From the NCBI RefSeq assembly GCF_028476545.1, contig NW_026731578.1, positions 1,366,001-1,430,000 on the forward strand: a stretch of 64,000 nt of DNA, written 5' to 3'. Shown piece after piece: positions 12,476-38,531 of this stretch. Numbering within the stretch: the first letter of the stretch is position 1; every line of letters starts with the position of its first letter. This DNA comes from Physella acuta. Lineage: Eukaryota; Mollusca; Gastropoda; Physidae. The notes under the pieces are model-generated. The model had not been told where the DNA came from. It searched no databases and was given only the letters and a program-made list of their open reading frames with translations. Position numbers and translations under genes: made by a program.

Positions 12476-12689
12476 CTCATCATCGAATCGTTATCTCTGG
12501 CAGTAAAATGAAATGCCGCTTCTAGAGCTATGGCTATTGTCACGGCTACTGCCACACATATTGTCCTGACTATTGTCACAACAATTTGTTTGCTCTTTAA
12601 TTGTTCAACAAACACCCCACCCTACAAACACCAGAGTTCTGGCATGACATCCTGCCTCCAGCACTGTTGCTGCCATCATCACCAGATCC

Positions 12690-12825
12690 TGCTATCATCA
12701 ACCCACCCAGCTATCATCAACCCACCCAGCCATCATCAACCCACCCAGCACTGTTGCTGCTATCATCAACCCACCCAGCTATCATCAACCCACCCAGCTA
12801 TCATCAACCCACCCAGCTCTGAGCA
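12690..12825 (+). repeat. 18-bp minisatellite, ~8 copies
   Basis: CTATCATCAACCCACCCAG units; the period is 18-19 bp. Confidence 0.85.
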
Positions 12826-13035
12826 AAGCCGCTCGAGGAAAACAATAAAACGACACCGTTCTCGAATGGCTATTTTTAGCTGCTTGACCAAGTCAATTGT
12901 CCGTCCGTCATACCCGCGTTGACCGGGAATTCCCGATAGACTCCGATACAGTAATGACGTCGTCCCTTGACGCCACGGCGTGGACGCACGATCCCACGAG
13001 TGACGCGGCGTCAGACAGACCTACAATGTACTCAC

Positions 13036-13104
13036 AGCCGTGTGACGCCATCAGTGATGACAGATACACGTGCGAGGCGCCACCTGCCACGATTGTACTC
13101 TTGT
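13036..13104 (-). other. Exon-like CpG-rich segment
   Basis: A 69-nt segment lies between ATGCAG and GTGAGT on the minus strand. One frame reads DKSTIVAGGASHVYLSSLMA. The surrounding 12.9-13.15 kb stretch is the most CpG-rich of the first 20 kb. No homology is recognised. The pyrimidine tract before the acceptor is poor. Confidence 0.15.
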
Positions 13105-13384
13105 CTGCATGTAGGTTAGACCACTCACGCTCGGGTCCAGCATGCACGTGAACAGATGAGCTGAATTAGAACATAAAAACCAGAACGGTTATGACTTGAT
13201 TATTAAAAAAACACAAACAGCTTTGTTCTTCCCCCCCCCCCCGTCCCCCATCCCCCTATACACACTTCTTTAGAATAATTTTTTTTGCCGATGATGTCCA
13301 CGAGCAAACAAACCCAGTCGAGATCCTGGTTAGACACAGTGGCGGGTCATACTGGCTGTTGGGTCAGGCCCAAAGGCTAGCAGA

Positions 13385-13620
13385 ATACATGTATGTTTGT
13401 ATGTGTGTCTTGACAGCCTACATGTATGTTTGTATGGCTGTGTTGTTGACAACCTACATGTATGTTTGTATGGCTGTGTTGTTGACAACCTACATGTATG
13501 TTTGTATGGCTGTGTTGTTGACAACCTACATGTATGTTTGTATGGCTGTGTTGTTGACAGCCTACATGCATATTTGTATGTGTGTCTTGACAGCGTACAT
13601 GCATGTTTGTATGTGTGTGT
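13385..13620 (+). repeat. 36-bp minisatellite, ~6 copies
   Basis: Units contain CTACATGTATGTTTGTATGG and CTGTGTTGTTGACAAC. The period is divisible by three, so several frames are open on both strands; not taken as genes. Confidence 0.9.
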
Positions 13621-13931
13621 GGGCTAGCGACCCACCAGAGTAAAGCCACCAGTTCTACAAAATACTGACAGCACTAAGAGCACTAAGAACACGCTTGCTA
13701 CTACCAGAGAAAGCAAGTCCTGCAAATCGAGCACCGTTTGAGATGAGGAAATATAACTGAAGTTTTCCAGAGAGAAAGTGAAACAAGACATGACAATTAT
13801 TGGGAAAGTGCTGGAGAGAGATGGCAAAATGGCAAAGCACACAAATGTATGATAGAGTACTGTAAATGCACTAGGAGAGGTGAAAAAATGTGTAGAAGAA
13901 AGAAGGCTGTGTCTGAGAATAAGACACGAGA

Positions 13932-14054
13932 CTAAAGTTTCTTGCACGGGGTGTCTATCTGCTCACACAGCACGTGCAGCTGCAGTTCCGTGAGCGTCGG
14001 TCTACACTCGCTCCAAAATATCTGGGACTCGTGTGTCCGTTGAATCACGTGACA
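13932..14054 (-). CDS. Possible terminal coding exon of an unrecognised gene
   Basis: After an acceptor-like TTCAG at 14059-14055, a 40-residue frame runs to a TAG: it begins CHVIQRTHESQIFW, continues through SECRPTLTELQLHVLCEQI and ends DTPCKKL. It is GC- and CpG-richer than its surroundings and has balanced, protein-like composition with codon-like third positions, unlike the repeat-derived frames nearby. I do not recognise the family. Upstream exons would have to lie beyond the 1.3 kb minisatellite at 14.36-15.7 kb; I could not find them. It could also be chance, or decayed coding DNA. Confidence 0.3.
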   Translation of the reverse strand, partial: CHVIQRTHESQIFWSECRPTLTELQLHVLCEQIDTPCKKL

Positions 14055-14354
14055 CTGAATCTAGCCTGTGAGCAAGTATAGCACGTGACCTTCAGCTCAA
14101 CACAGCATATTTTAACTTGAACTTTGTGTACTGAGTTTTGATCAAACCAAACATGGAATTTCCAGAAAATTCCATTTTTCTTTTGTTCCAATATCCATTT
14201 TCTGATGATAGACGTCTTGCTGAGTTTAATTTTGGCGACATTTTTACATTCTCCAAATATATTTACTCTTTTTTTTCTTGTTTTTACCTTGTTTTTTCTT
14301 TCTCCCCGAACCAATATTTTGGATGCCACCAACATATCGAATACAAGTTACCTC

Positions 14355-15695
14355 CGGGAACGAAGGACATCTGACTGGTGTCACCACTTGACCAAGGACA
14401 TTTGACTGGTGTCACCACTTGACCAAGGACATCTGACTGGTGTCACCACTTGACCAAGGACATTTGGACTGGTGTCACCACTTGACCAGGGATATTTTGA
14501 CTGGTGTCACCACTTGACCAGGGATATTTTGACTGATGTCACCACTTGACCAATGACATCTGACTGGTGTCACCACTTGACCAATGACATCTGACTGGTG
14601 TCACCACTTTCCAAAGGACATTTGGACTGGTGTCACCACTTGACCAGGGATATTTTGACTGGCGTCACCACTTGACCAAGGACATTTGACTGCTGTCACC
14701 ACTTGACCAAGGAAACCTGACTGGTGTCACCACTTGACCAATGACATTTGACTGGTGTCACCACTTGACCAAGGACATCTGACTGGTGTTACCACTTGAC
14801 CAATAACATCTGACTGGTGTCACCACTTGACCAAGGACATTTGACTGGTGTCACCACTTGACCAAGGACACCTGACTGGTGTCACCACTTGACCAATGAC
14901 ATTTGACTGGTGTCACCACTTGACCAAGGACATTTGACTGGTGTCACCACTTGACCAAGGACATTTGACTGGTGTCACCACTTGACCAAGGACATTTGAC
15001 TGGTGGCACCACTTGACCAAGGACATCTGACTGGTGTCACCACTTGACCAAGGACATCTGACTGGTGTCACCACTTGACCAAGGACATTTGACTGGTGGC
15101 ACCACTTGACCAAGGACATCTGACTGGTGTCACCACTTGACCAAGGACATCTGACTGGTGTCACCACTTGACCAAGGACATCTGACTGGTGTCACCACTT
15201 GACCAAGGACATCTGACTGGTGTCACCACTTGACCGAGGACATCTGACTGGTGTCACCACTTGACAAATAACATCTGACTGGTGTCACCACTTGACCAGG
15301 GATATTTTGACTGGTGTCACCACTTGACCAAGGACATCTGACTGGTGTCACCACTTGACCAGGAATATTTTGACTGGTGTCACCACTTGACCAATGACAT
15401 TTTGACTGTGTCACCACTTGACCAGGGATATTTTGACTGGTGTCACCACTTGACCAAGGACATCTGACTGGTGTCACCACTTGACCAGGAATATTTTGAC
15501 TGGTGTCACCACTTGACCAATGACATTTTGACTGTGTCACCACTTGACCAGGGATATTTTGACTGGTGTCACCACTTGACCAAGGACATTTGACTGGTGT
15601 CACCACTTGACCAAGGACATTTGACTGGTGTCACCACTTGACCAATGACATTTGACTGGTGTCACCACTTGACCAAGGACATCTGACTGGTGTTA
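14355..15695 (+). repeat. 31-bp minisatellite, ~43 copies
   Basis: The unit contains CTGGTGTCACCACTTGACCA and GGACATTTGA; GGTGTCACC is palindromic in every copy. Variants with GGGATATTTTGA cluster at 14.48-14.66 and 15.29-15.58 kb, showing block duplication. 31 is not a multiple of three, yet the minus strand is open for 93-base super-periods. Confidence 0.94.
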
Positions 15696-16240
15696 ATAAA
15701 TTGGATACAAACATGTACCAAATATGTACTCATTTTTAGCAAGGTTATATGTTGCCCCCACCCACTACCACGACACACACACTAACAAAACAGAGAGGCG
15801 AGATCCATCCGCTACGTCAGCAGTACTAAATATATGACTGTTTACTTTATGAATGTAGAAGTTTTAGACCTCTGACCATCGACCTAGCCGGGTACCAGAC
15901 GGTAAGACGATGTCCTGCGTCTGTTGGTGGGGAAGTAAAGCCTGGTCAGAGCCTATGGATGATTAAACGACCAACATGTAGTGTTTCAAACCAACATCTT
16001 CGTGAGACTGATTCAGTCCACTATTTGCCAGTTAGTTGGAGTCTACCTCCCTGGCTAATGGCAGTCATACTCAGCCGGTATACAGTGTCACGATAGTTAG
16101 TGAACAGTCATTCACGAATTTATATTGGGCATGAGAAAGCTGGAAATGCAGACTAACATTGTACAAATATAAATATCTATTAGAATATTATAATGTTATA
16201 GAGCAGGCGAAAAAGACTGTTGGCACTTGCTTGCTTGCAG
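15696..16240. other. No gene recognised
   Basis: Mixed sequence with moderate GC. It could hold an upstream exon of the candidate at 13.93-14.05 kb, but no splice-bounded frame convinced me. Confidence 0.35.
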
Positions 16241-16247
16241 ACGCGAA

Positions 16248-17035
16248 AAGAAAATAAACCGGGAGTGATCTCCCCTAAACTTTCTCGAATATTCTTATAT
16301 AAAATAACAGGGGATGGGAACTCGGGCTATAGACATGATTTTTAATCCATTTTAAATACTTAAAGTTTTAAAAATAGAATAAAATCTCGTAGACAAATTA
16401 ATTGCACACCTAGTGAACGCGAATAAAAAAGCACATAATAGTGCGCAATATTATTAGTACTTTTAAAATTTACATTAGTTTTTTGAGAAATCGGAAGTAG
16501 CGTAAATAAGTACTTCCGGTCAACGAAAAATTCTCAAAATTTGAAAGAAGGTAGAGAATTAGATCTTTTACTTACATATCAAATTTCATTTATCTATCTG
16601 AAATAGTACTCAAGTTATAGGCTTTTGAAAAATTCAAAGTAGAAAAAGTACCACTTCCGGTTATCCGAAATCGCTCAAAAGTTGATACGGATCTACGATT
16701 TTGATAAAATACTTATATATGAAATTTCATCAACCTAGCTGTAACGGTACTCAAGTTATCGTGTTTACACACGGACACACACACAGACACACAGACATAC
16801 GGACAGAATTGCAAAGCCCAGTTTTTCAGACTGGAATACGCATAAAACCTTTTAATTTTGATAAATCTGGATTGATAATTTTTGCCCGATTAAAATAAGT
16901 CCTCTATACTTCGGATGTGATGAAGGACTGAGGTGTAATACGGTGAAAATAGTTAAAATTTCAAGTGATTTTTGTGCACGATTACAATACTTTCTCTATA
17001 CTTCGTATATACGAGAAAGTAAAAAGAGAATTTCA
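16248..17035 (+). mobile_element. Dispersed element family C, copy 1
   Basis: It shares long blocks with 19.49-19.99 kb, starting AAATAAACCGGGAGTGATCT and ending TATACGAGAAAGTAAAA. The ends are weakly inverted around ACTTTCTCG. Non-coding; probably a non-autonomous DNA element. Confidence 0.7.
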
Positions 17036-17539
17036 AACCACTCTATGTAAAAAATTATAAATAACAGAGGTTAAACTAGGCCCAACTAAAACTACTAAGC
17101 ACGGCATAAGCGTTAAAAAACCACACCTCCAACCTCTTAGGTTGAATTTCCACAGTCGCCCTTTAAAGAAGCCTTCCCTGGCCTGTTTCTGTCTAGGCCT
17201 AATTTAGGCATAAATGTCGGTTGCCTAAATAGGTTCGCCGCGACTAAACAGCCCATTGAGTTGGGTCAAAATAACACGGGTACTGCCGTATTTGTTTTTA
17301 GGCCTACCTTGTTTATACAGCTTTGTTTTTGTTATAAACAATACAGATTATGATTCAATGAATGTGATGTCCACATAGCCCTCCCTACCTCAACCATACG
17401 CCGTCCGCACTTTTCCACAATTGTTTTAGTTCTATAAATCTATCTTGACGCCAACGAAAGTACAAGCTAATTAATTAGACCTAACGGTTTGTGGCCTATT
17501 TTGATTTTTTCTAAAATTAAAAGTTTCGAGTTTACAATA

Positions 17540-17770
17540 TCGGGTAGAACGCACGACTGCTGACCCAAAAGTCCTGAGCTCTAATCCCAGGTTCAGATCC
17601 AAGAACACCAAACACAGATGGGTACCTAGAATCTAGATCAATCTCAAATTTTAAAACTACTAAAGGAAGTTAGGCATAAATCTAGAACTGATCAGAATGT
17701 CTCATTTGCTGAGAAAAACTAACTATGTGAACTCTACCTAATATTCCCTATGCTCACCAGGCCATAATAA
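17540..17770 (+). mobile_element. Degenerate tRNA-derived SINE
   Basis: It contains a B-box-like CCCAGGTTCAGATCC, then GATGGGTACCTAGA and GTGAACTCTACCTAA. These match in order the better-preserved SINE at 37.36-37.62 kb. Confidence 0.5.
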
Positions 17771-18755
17771 GCAGTTTTTAATCTAAGGAGTTTTAATCCA
17801 AATAACTATATCTGTATATCCTGTACCTAAAAAAAAAAAATAATATCCAAAACCTCATTTCTAATGACAAAAATGTAAAGCATCTTTCATACATTTGTTA
17901 GTAGTGTAGTGGGTAAGCAAAAACGGTCAGGCAGTTTTTCATTGATTGCTAAGGCTGGTCAATAATGTTGCTTGTCTGGATGCTTGCTAGTGAGACCTAA
18001 TTCAGAATGTAGGCCCTATGCCTAACATTTATATTATTTTAATGTTTGTTTCTACCTTGCTACACGATCCGACGCTATCTAAGTTACTTTCAAGTGCTGA
18101 GCATTTTTCAAAAGGCGTCAATCATAGACTCATGAGTCAGAATTTGACCGCTATTTAAATAAAGTGTGTGCTCGAATATTAAAACATTGGCTTTTATAGT
18201 AAAAAAATATATAAAAAAACAACAATTTAGCAATAAAGGGAAATTTACTATGATCTAAAAAGGAAATTTGGGGGCCCCTAAAAATCGGGGGCCCCTGGTT
18301 GCAGCCCTCCAGCACCCCCCCCCCCCCCCCCCCTTAATCCGCCACTGCTAAGGTGCAGGGATTTGAAATGAATGTAAAGTTTGAAAATCCAAATAACAAA
18401 ATTTTATTCAAGGGAAATAACTTTCACAAGAATTGCGAAATTAACCAAGTGTAACTAAGATATGTTGGAAAAGCACAATAAAACGCTCTAAATTTCATTA
18501 CGTAAGCTTTATAACAAATCTTTGATACTAGCTATGTAACCTTGTAAAAACGATATATTTTACCAATTGAATATTTAACTATAGGTTTTGTTTGAAAGTC
18601 TAAAAACGGTAGCTTTTTATAACATACTTCTATTCAATTTTGATGACATACGTTTAAGTGCGGGCCGTTATTTAAATTTTCTATGTAAAATTTTGGATCC
18701 CCTAAATAAAGGGATGTCTTTTCAAAAAAATTCAAACATTTGTAACGGTTTAGAC

Positions 18756-18962
18756 CAGGGGTCGGCAACCTTTTGAAGCAGAAGAGCCAAAAGTTACAAT
18801 TTTAAAAATTTCCCTGGTTTTAAAGAGCCACTAACATTTTTTTATTTCAAATATGTTATTTTTTTATTAAGATTATTAGTATTTGTTCAAGGAGCTGGAG
18901 AGCCGCATCTTGATACCAAAAGAGCCGCATGCGGCTCGCGAGCCGCAGGTTGCCGACCCCTG
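18756..18962 (+). mobile_element. hAT MITE with perfect ends and target duplication
   Basis: 207 bp with terminal inverted repeats CAGGGGTCGGCAACC / GGTTGCCGACCCCTG and a perfect 8-bp duplication GTTTAGAC (18748-18755, 18963-18970). The core includes AGAGCCGCATGCGGCTCGCG. These ends are typical of a very widespread hAT family. Non-coding; the intact duplication suggests a fairly recent insertion. Confidence 0.92.
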
Positions 18963-19487
18963 GTTTAGACATTGCTAGAATTATTAATTTTTTTTTAAAA
19001 TATAGATCTAATTTGAAAAAACAAAAGTTTAGTTTTTATTAAATTCCTTCCTATTTAATAAATATTAATACTTTAGTAATGGTAATATAGATTCCTAAAA
19101 AACTGAAGATTTTTCAACTAGAGAACGCCTACCTTTCTTTGTAGTGTGTTCCGTCCTGAACTTAAATAATTTAACTTATGATAAACTAGACTACCCTACT
19201 GCATTCACAACACATATCAAACTTCGATACCTAAACATAACTAGACTCGATGCTCCAGAACTACGACACCAACTCGTTTACTTCACCAAGCTCTACAAAT
19301 GATACTCCTTATCAACAACGATTTCACTGGACCTACTACTACACTTTAACAGTCATTATAATTCGATACCTTAATACAACAAGAATCAATACTCCCGAAC
19401 TCCAAAACTACGATACTTCATCACCTGCATTCTTATTTCTCTACTACCAATCAGATTCCACTAGACCTTCAACTACACAACAGCCAA

Positions 19488-19988
19488 ATAAATAAACCGG
19501 GAGTGATCTCTCCTAAACTTTCTCGAATATTCTTATATAACTTGGAATTTCAATATAGACATGATTTTTAATTACTTTAACTTTTAAAAATAGAATAGAA
19601 TCTCATAGAAAAAAGAATTGCGCACCAAGCGAACGCCAAAACAAAATGTGCATAATAGTGTGCAATATTATTAGTATTTTATAAATTTACATGCGTTTTT
19701 TGAGAAATCGGAAATAGCGTAAATTAGTACTTCCGTTCAACGGAAATTACTCAAAATTTGAGAGAAGGTAGAGAATTAGATGTTTTACTTACATGTGAAA
19801 TTTCATTTATCTATCTGAAATAGTACTCAAGTTATAGGCTTTTGAAAAATTCAAAGTAGAAAAAGTACCACTTCCGGTTATCGTAAATCGTAAATCGTGT
19901 AAAACGTCGAGATTTGTAAAAATCTCGATTTTTTTTTTGCACGATTACAATACTTTCTCTATACTTCGTATATAAGAGAAAGTAAAAA
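19488..19988 (+). mobile_element. Dispersed element family C, copy 2
   Basis: A shorter copy lacking about 280 bp of the inner right half of copy 1 but with the same two ends. Confidence 0.7.
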
Positions 19989-20489
19989 TACGACACTTTA
20001 ACACTTCGATACTTTATACCTATGAAACCATATCAGCAACAGCCTTCCGCCGTTACTCCCAAATCTAAACGAGTCATCAAAACTTACCAAACAAGTGAAA
20101 ATACTTTGAACACCCTGTCATTACAAAACCCTATACAAAACCCTATACACCAGGACAGATTTATAATTTAAAGTCAGAGAAAACGAGACTTACAAGCCCT
20201 ATTAAAATGTTCGAAATTTAAATTACGAACTTATTTAATCGTTTTTTACATCAGTTATGTGACACCAAATTAAAAAGGCAAAGTGACTGGTAAAAAGCGC
20301 CCCGACCTTTCCAAATTAGGGAGGTGGGGTTGCATATTCACCATCGCGAATAAATATATACCTATATAGACCTAATTTTGGGGTGGAGGTGCAAAATTGA
20401 TAGTTCGTCCTGGGTGCCGAAATAGATCGCTACTCCTTTATAAAAGTTATTCATTATTAGGTACTTTTTGATAATAACGATTATACCTT

Positions 20490-20556
20490 TTGCGCCCAAG
20501 GGATGGCGCCCTAGGCGACCGCCTAGTTCGCCTTATAGGTAGCGCCGGCACTGTGA
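20490..20556 (-). mobile_element. Fragment of a hAT-like element end
   Basis: On the minus strand it reads CAGTGCCGGCGCTACCTATA, a common hAT-type terminus. No matching second end was found nearby. Confidence 0.45.
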
Positions 20557-20559
20557 ATA

Positions 20560-22285
20560 CCTATGTCTACCTTTGGCATTGAATACCTATGTCTTTGGCA
20601 TTGAATACCTAACTTTGGCATTAATTACCTATGTCTACCTTTTGGCTTGAAATAACATTTTCTGTCTACACTGTTATTTTATTTAAATCCCTGCTTCCAA
20701 CACATCTGCTTGATAAAACTAAGAAAGGTAACTCGGTAATGTATTGCTAACTTTCTCTTATATTGTTGCCCTTTATTTTTAGAAGCTTAATTTTATCCCT
20801 CTAAACTTTATTTATTAAAAATTTTTGTAATGCATTTTTTTTCCATAGATCTTATGATACATATTTATTTTTGTATTGTATCTGAAATAAGGAATCAGAC
20901 CATAATTTACTCTTTCAAAATGTTTACAAAACCAGATAAACAAGTGAACCAGTTTTTTACAAAGCCTTTCAATTATTTATTGTTATAAAATATAATATAA
21001 TCAATATCTGGTAAGACAAATCTTTAAAATTGGTCAAAGATTTGAATCAGTTAAATAACAATTTTTTTTTATTTATAAGTATATAAAAACCAGTAAGCAT
21101 ATCTAAAAAATTGATGTTACTTTAATATATAACATTTTCTCTCCCTTTACTTCTACCAGTATCTAGATACTTGTTTCACTCATACATACTTGTCAGATCT
21201 AAATATAGCATGACCTACTTACCCAATGATTGAATAGATAAACAATAAAAGAAATACAATAAGTGTGAGGCAGTTTGTGAAGTACATCAGCTAAGTGAGA
21301 TTAGTAAGTGAGATAGGTAAATATAATGCTGCACACTCACTCTTGTATACTGTATGGTAAGGTTATGTTATACATGAAGGTATGGGTACATTGAAATCAA
21401 TAAAACAAAAAGATACAATGTAGGTGCTACAATATGAATGCTGAATTCTTACAAATTTGAACACAGCTGAAAAAAGTTGTTACAATGTTGTCTGTGATTG
21501 TCATGTATGATTGAGGTATAGGATTGTTCTCATTTTGTCTGTGATTGTTGTTAAATTCAGAGATTATTTCAAGTCTTCATTCCAATTGTTTGTACAGTGT
21601 TGGTTGAAACTTTTCCAAGTAGTTAACAATAACATTACAATAACATTACAATAACATTACAATAACATTACAATAACATTACAATAGCATTACAATACCA
21701 TAACATTGCCATTACAATAACATGACAATGCCATTTCAATAACATTATATTGACAATAACATGAAAAGATTGCTGATAACTACACCCTAGACATTGCCAA
21801 CCCTAGCTACATCAATCATTTAGTACAGAAATGTCAACTGACACTAACATCATTATGTCAGCTGACAGTAAAAAAATGTCAGCTGAGAGTAACAAATAAA
21901 ACTAAAACAATAAGTTAGCCTTTGATTTTTACATTTTTACATTCAATGTTATTTAAGTATGTAATAACTTAAGTAAACATTTCTACATAAATTAAAATTG
22001 ACGCAGGATTTGAACCCAAGTTTTCCTATGACACAGTGGCAGAGTATACTATCTTTTTGTCATGCTATCTCAGAGTATTTGGTTGACCATCATTGCTTGG
22101 GGGGGGGGGGGGGTTACTGGCTTTTTTTGGGTGACTTTTTCTCTGTGTGGCGGGACCTGTGGGAGAAATGCAGACATACAGACAAACAGGCATACATATA
22201 TATAGTAGACATATGGGATGTAGACATACAGCTGGCAGATATTATTCAAAGTTAATTAAATAATTTAAGTAGGGCAACCAGAACC
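20560..22285. other. Downstream flank of CCDC171, AT-rich
   Basis: No gene recognised. An 11-bp array AATAACATTAC runs from 21625 to 21760 and a G13 run lies near 22100. If CCDC171 continues beyond exon 30, its last exon would be here. Confidence 0.45.
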
Positions 22286-22405
22286 CTAAAAGATAAATTG
22301 AATATGTCAGATATAGCTGACTAATGGCTGACTTACTTAACAAATTAAAAATAGATCAAGCTGACTTATGTGACAATTTGAAAAAAAAGTTTAGATATAA
22401 CTGAC

Positions 22406-22425
<20 letters not shown>
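22285..22425 (-). repeat. Degenerate triple repeat over the exon 30 end (~52 bp)
   Basis: Three diverged copies of CAAATTGTCAAGTAAGTCAG are read on the minus strand from the end of CCDC171 exon 30 outward. The first contains the in-frame TAA used as the stop in the model and, overlapping it, a good donor CAA|GTAAGT. By analogy with the other arrays this hints that the donor may be real and the gene may continue. Confidence 0.6.
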
Positions 22426-37250
<14,825 letters not shown>

Positions 37251-38531
37251 TGTTCACTTATTTCAGTAAACATTTCTTGACAGAGAGCTGAAAATATAAT
37301 GCAAGGGATTGTGCATACATTTTTAAAATTAGGACATTTTACCCAACTCCCCTAAGGGTTTGAGTGGTCTAGCGGTAGAGAGCTGGACTGCTATCCCATA
37401 AGTCTTGCATTCAAATTTGGGTTCAAGTCAGTAGACCATCCCTGAGTCCACCCAACTCTGATGGGTACCTAACTCACATTAGGGAAAGTAAAGGCGGCTG
37501 GGCATAGTGCTGACCACACTATTTCTTCATATTTAGACTTTAGAAGTCACAGAAACAAGTGAACTCTACTTCACTTGCCCTATACTAGACCGTCAGGTTT
37601 GAAAGGGAGCTTTACTTACTTACTTTTACCCAATTCCCTACCAAACATAATCTAATAGATCTATCATTTTTAGAAAACACCCCCTCTCCCTCACAAACCA
37701 TGATAAAATTCATGAGATATTGCAAAAAAAAGCAATAAATTGAATTGCCAATTAAACAAAAAAACTGAAGAAGCTGTATTTAATCAGTCCTAGATAGTAG
37801 TAGATACACTTTCAGGGAGTGCCCAAAACTGAGTACCATAGACTCCCTATATGTAATTAAACACCTGTTGGTTGTTAAACCTCTCGGGTGGTTTTTAATT
37901 AATCTATAATATATTTTATTTTAACGTTGGCTGTAAATTTAAAAACAGGTCCAAGCAAGTCGAATATTGAACTTCTCTTTACTTTAGTAAATTAACGATG
38001 GTTTAAAAGTATTCTCTATGTTGTGACTATAAATTAATTCTAGATCTATCTAACTTTAACTACCTGTACGCTATCAAGCAACAGTTTAAACAAATTTATT
38101 GTAAAGCTCTTTAATTCATTACGGTTCTCTTTTGGGAATACTCATTCAAAAAGTAGATTCTAAATTTCTAAATGTTTGTATCGGAGATCCGCTGTACAGC
38201 AGTAAAGGTCAACAATAAAACCAATGGATGTAAAACAAATCATAATTTTTACTATTTTTTTTTGTGAAAATTTTAAAATATAATTAATACATTTTAAATT
38301 CACTCATGTATTTTCAGAAATTTTGAAGTATAAGATTTTAAAATTTAAGAACAATATGAATTGATGGACGTAACCAAACAATTTTAGAACTCTTAAATTT
38401 AAAAGTTTAAAGTACGAAATTGCTCCTTTCATTTTCGATTTCAAGTTACTGCCTGAAAATAACTCCTAGGTTTAGATCTAGATCTCGTCTAATCTAGATC
38501 TAGATTTAGATCGGAATTAAACTAATTTAAA
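37251..38531. promoter_or_regulatory. Divergent intergenic region between CCDC171 and the aldo-keto reductase
   Basis: The start codons of the two head-to-head genes are 1.28 kb apart, so both promoters must lie here unless there are distant 5' exons. An acceptor-like TTTTCAG ends about 40 bases upstream of the CCDC171 start codon (near 37.29 kb), so CCDC171 may have a separate 5' UTR exon. A tRNA-derived SINE occupies 37357-37622. The rest is AT-rich with several AGATCT/TCTAGA-rich stretches near 38.47-38.52 kb; no clear TATA box stands out. Confidence 0.45.
37357..37622 (+). mobile_element. tRNA-derived SINE
   Basis: The head has an A box (GTGGTCTAGCGGTAGAGAGC) and a B box (GGGTTCAAGTC). 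The body has GATGGGTACCTAACTCACAT and GTGAACTCTACTTCAC, and the tail ends in ACTT repeats. It is not a working tRNA gene (no cloverleaf closure). Related copies lie at 17.5, 45.9 and 63.7 kb. Confidence 0.75.

Noticed and set aside
13359-13649. Overlapping 76-94-codon frames on both strands
   Set aside because: 36-bp repeat, period divisible by three; all are repeat artefacts.
14913-15606. 84- and 127-codon minus-strand frames
   Set aside because: Lie wholly inside the 31-bp array and read the same peptide in three shifted frames.
37357-37430. tRNA gene
   Set aside because: A and B boxes are present but the acceptor stem does not pair and the sequence runs into a SINE body; called a SINE head.
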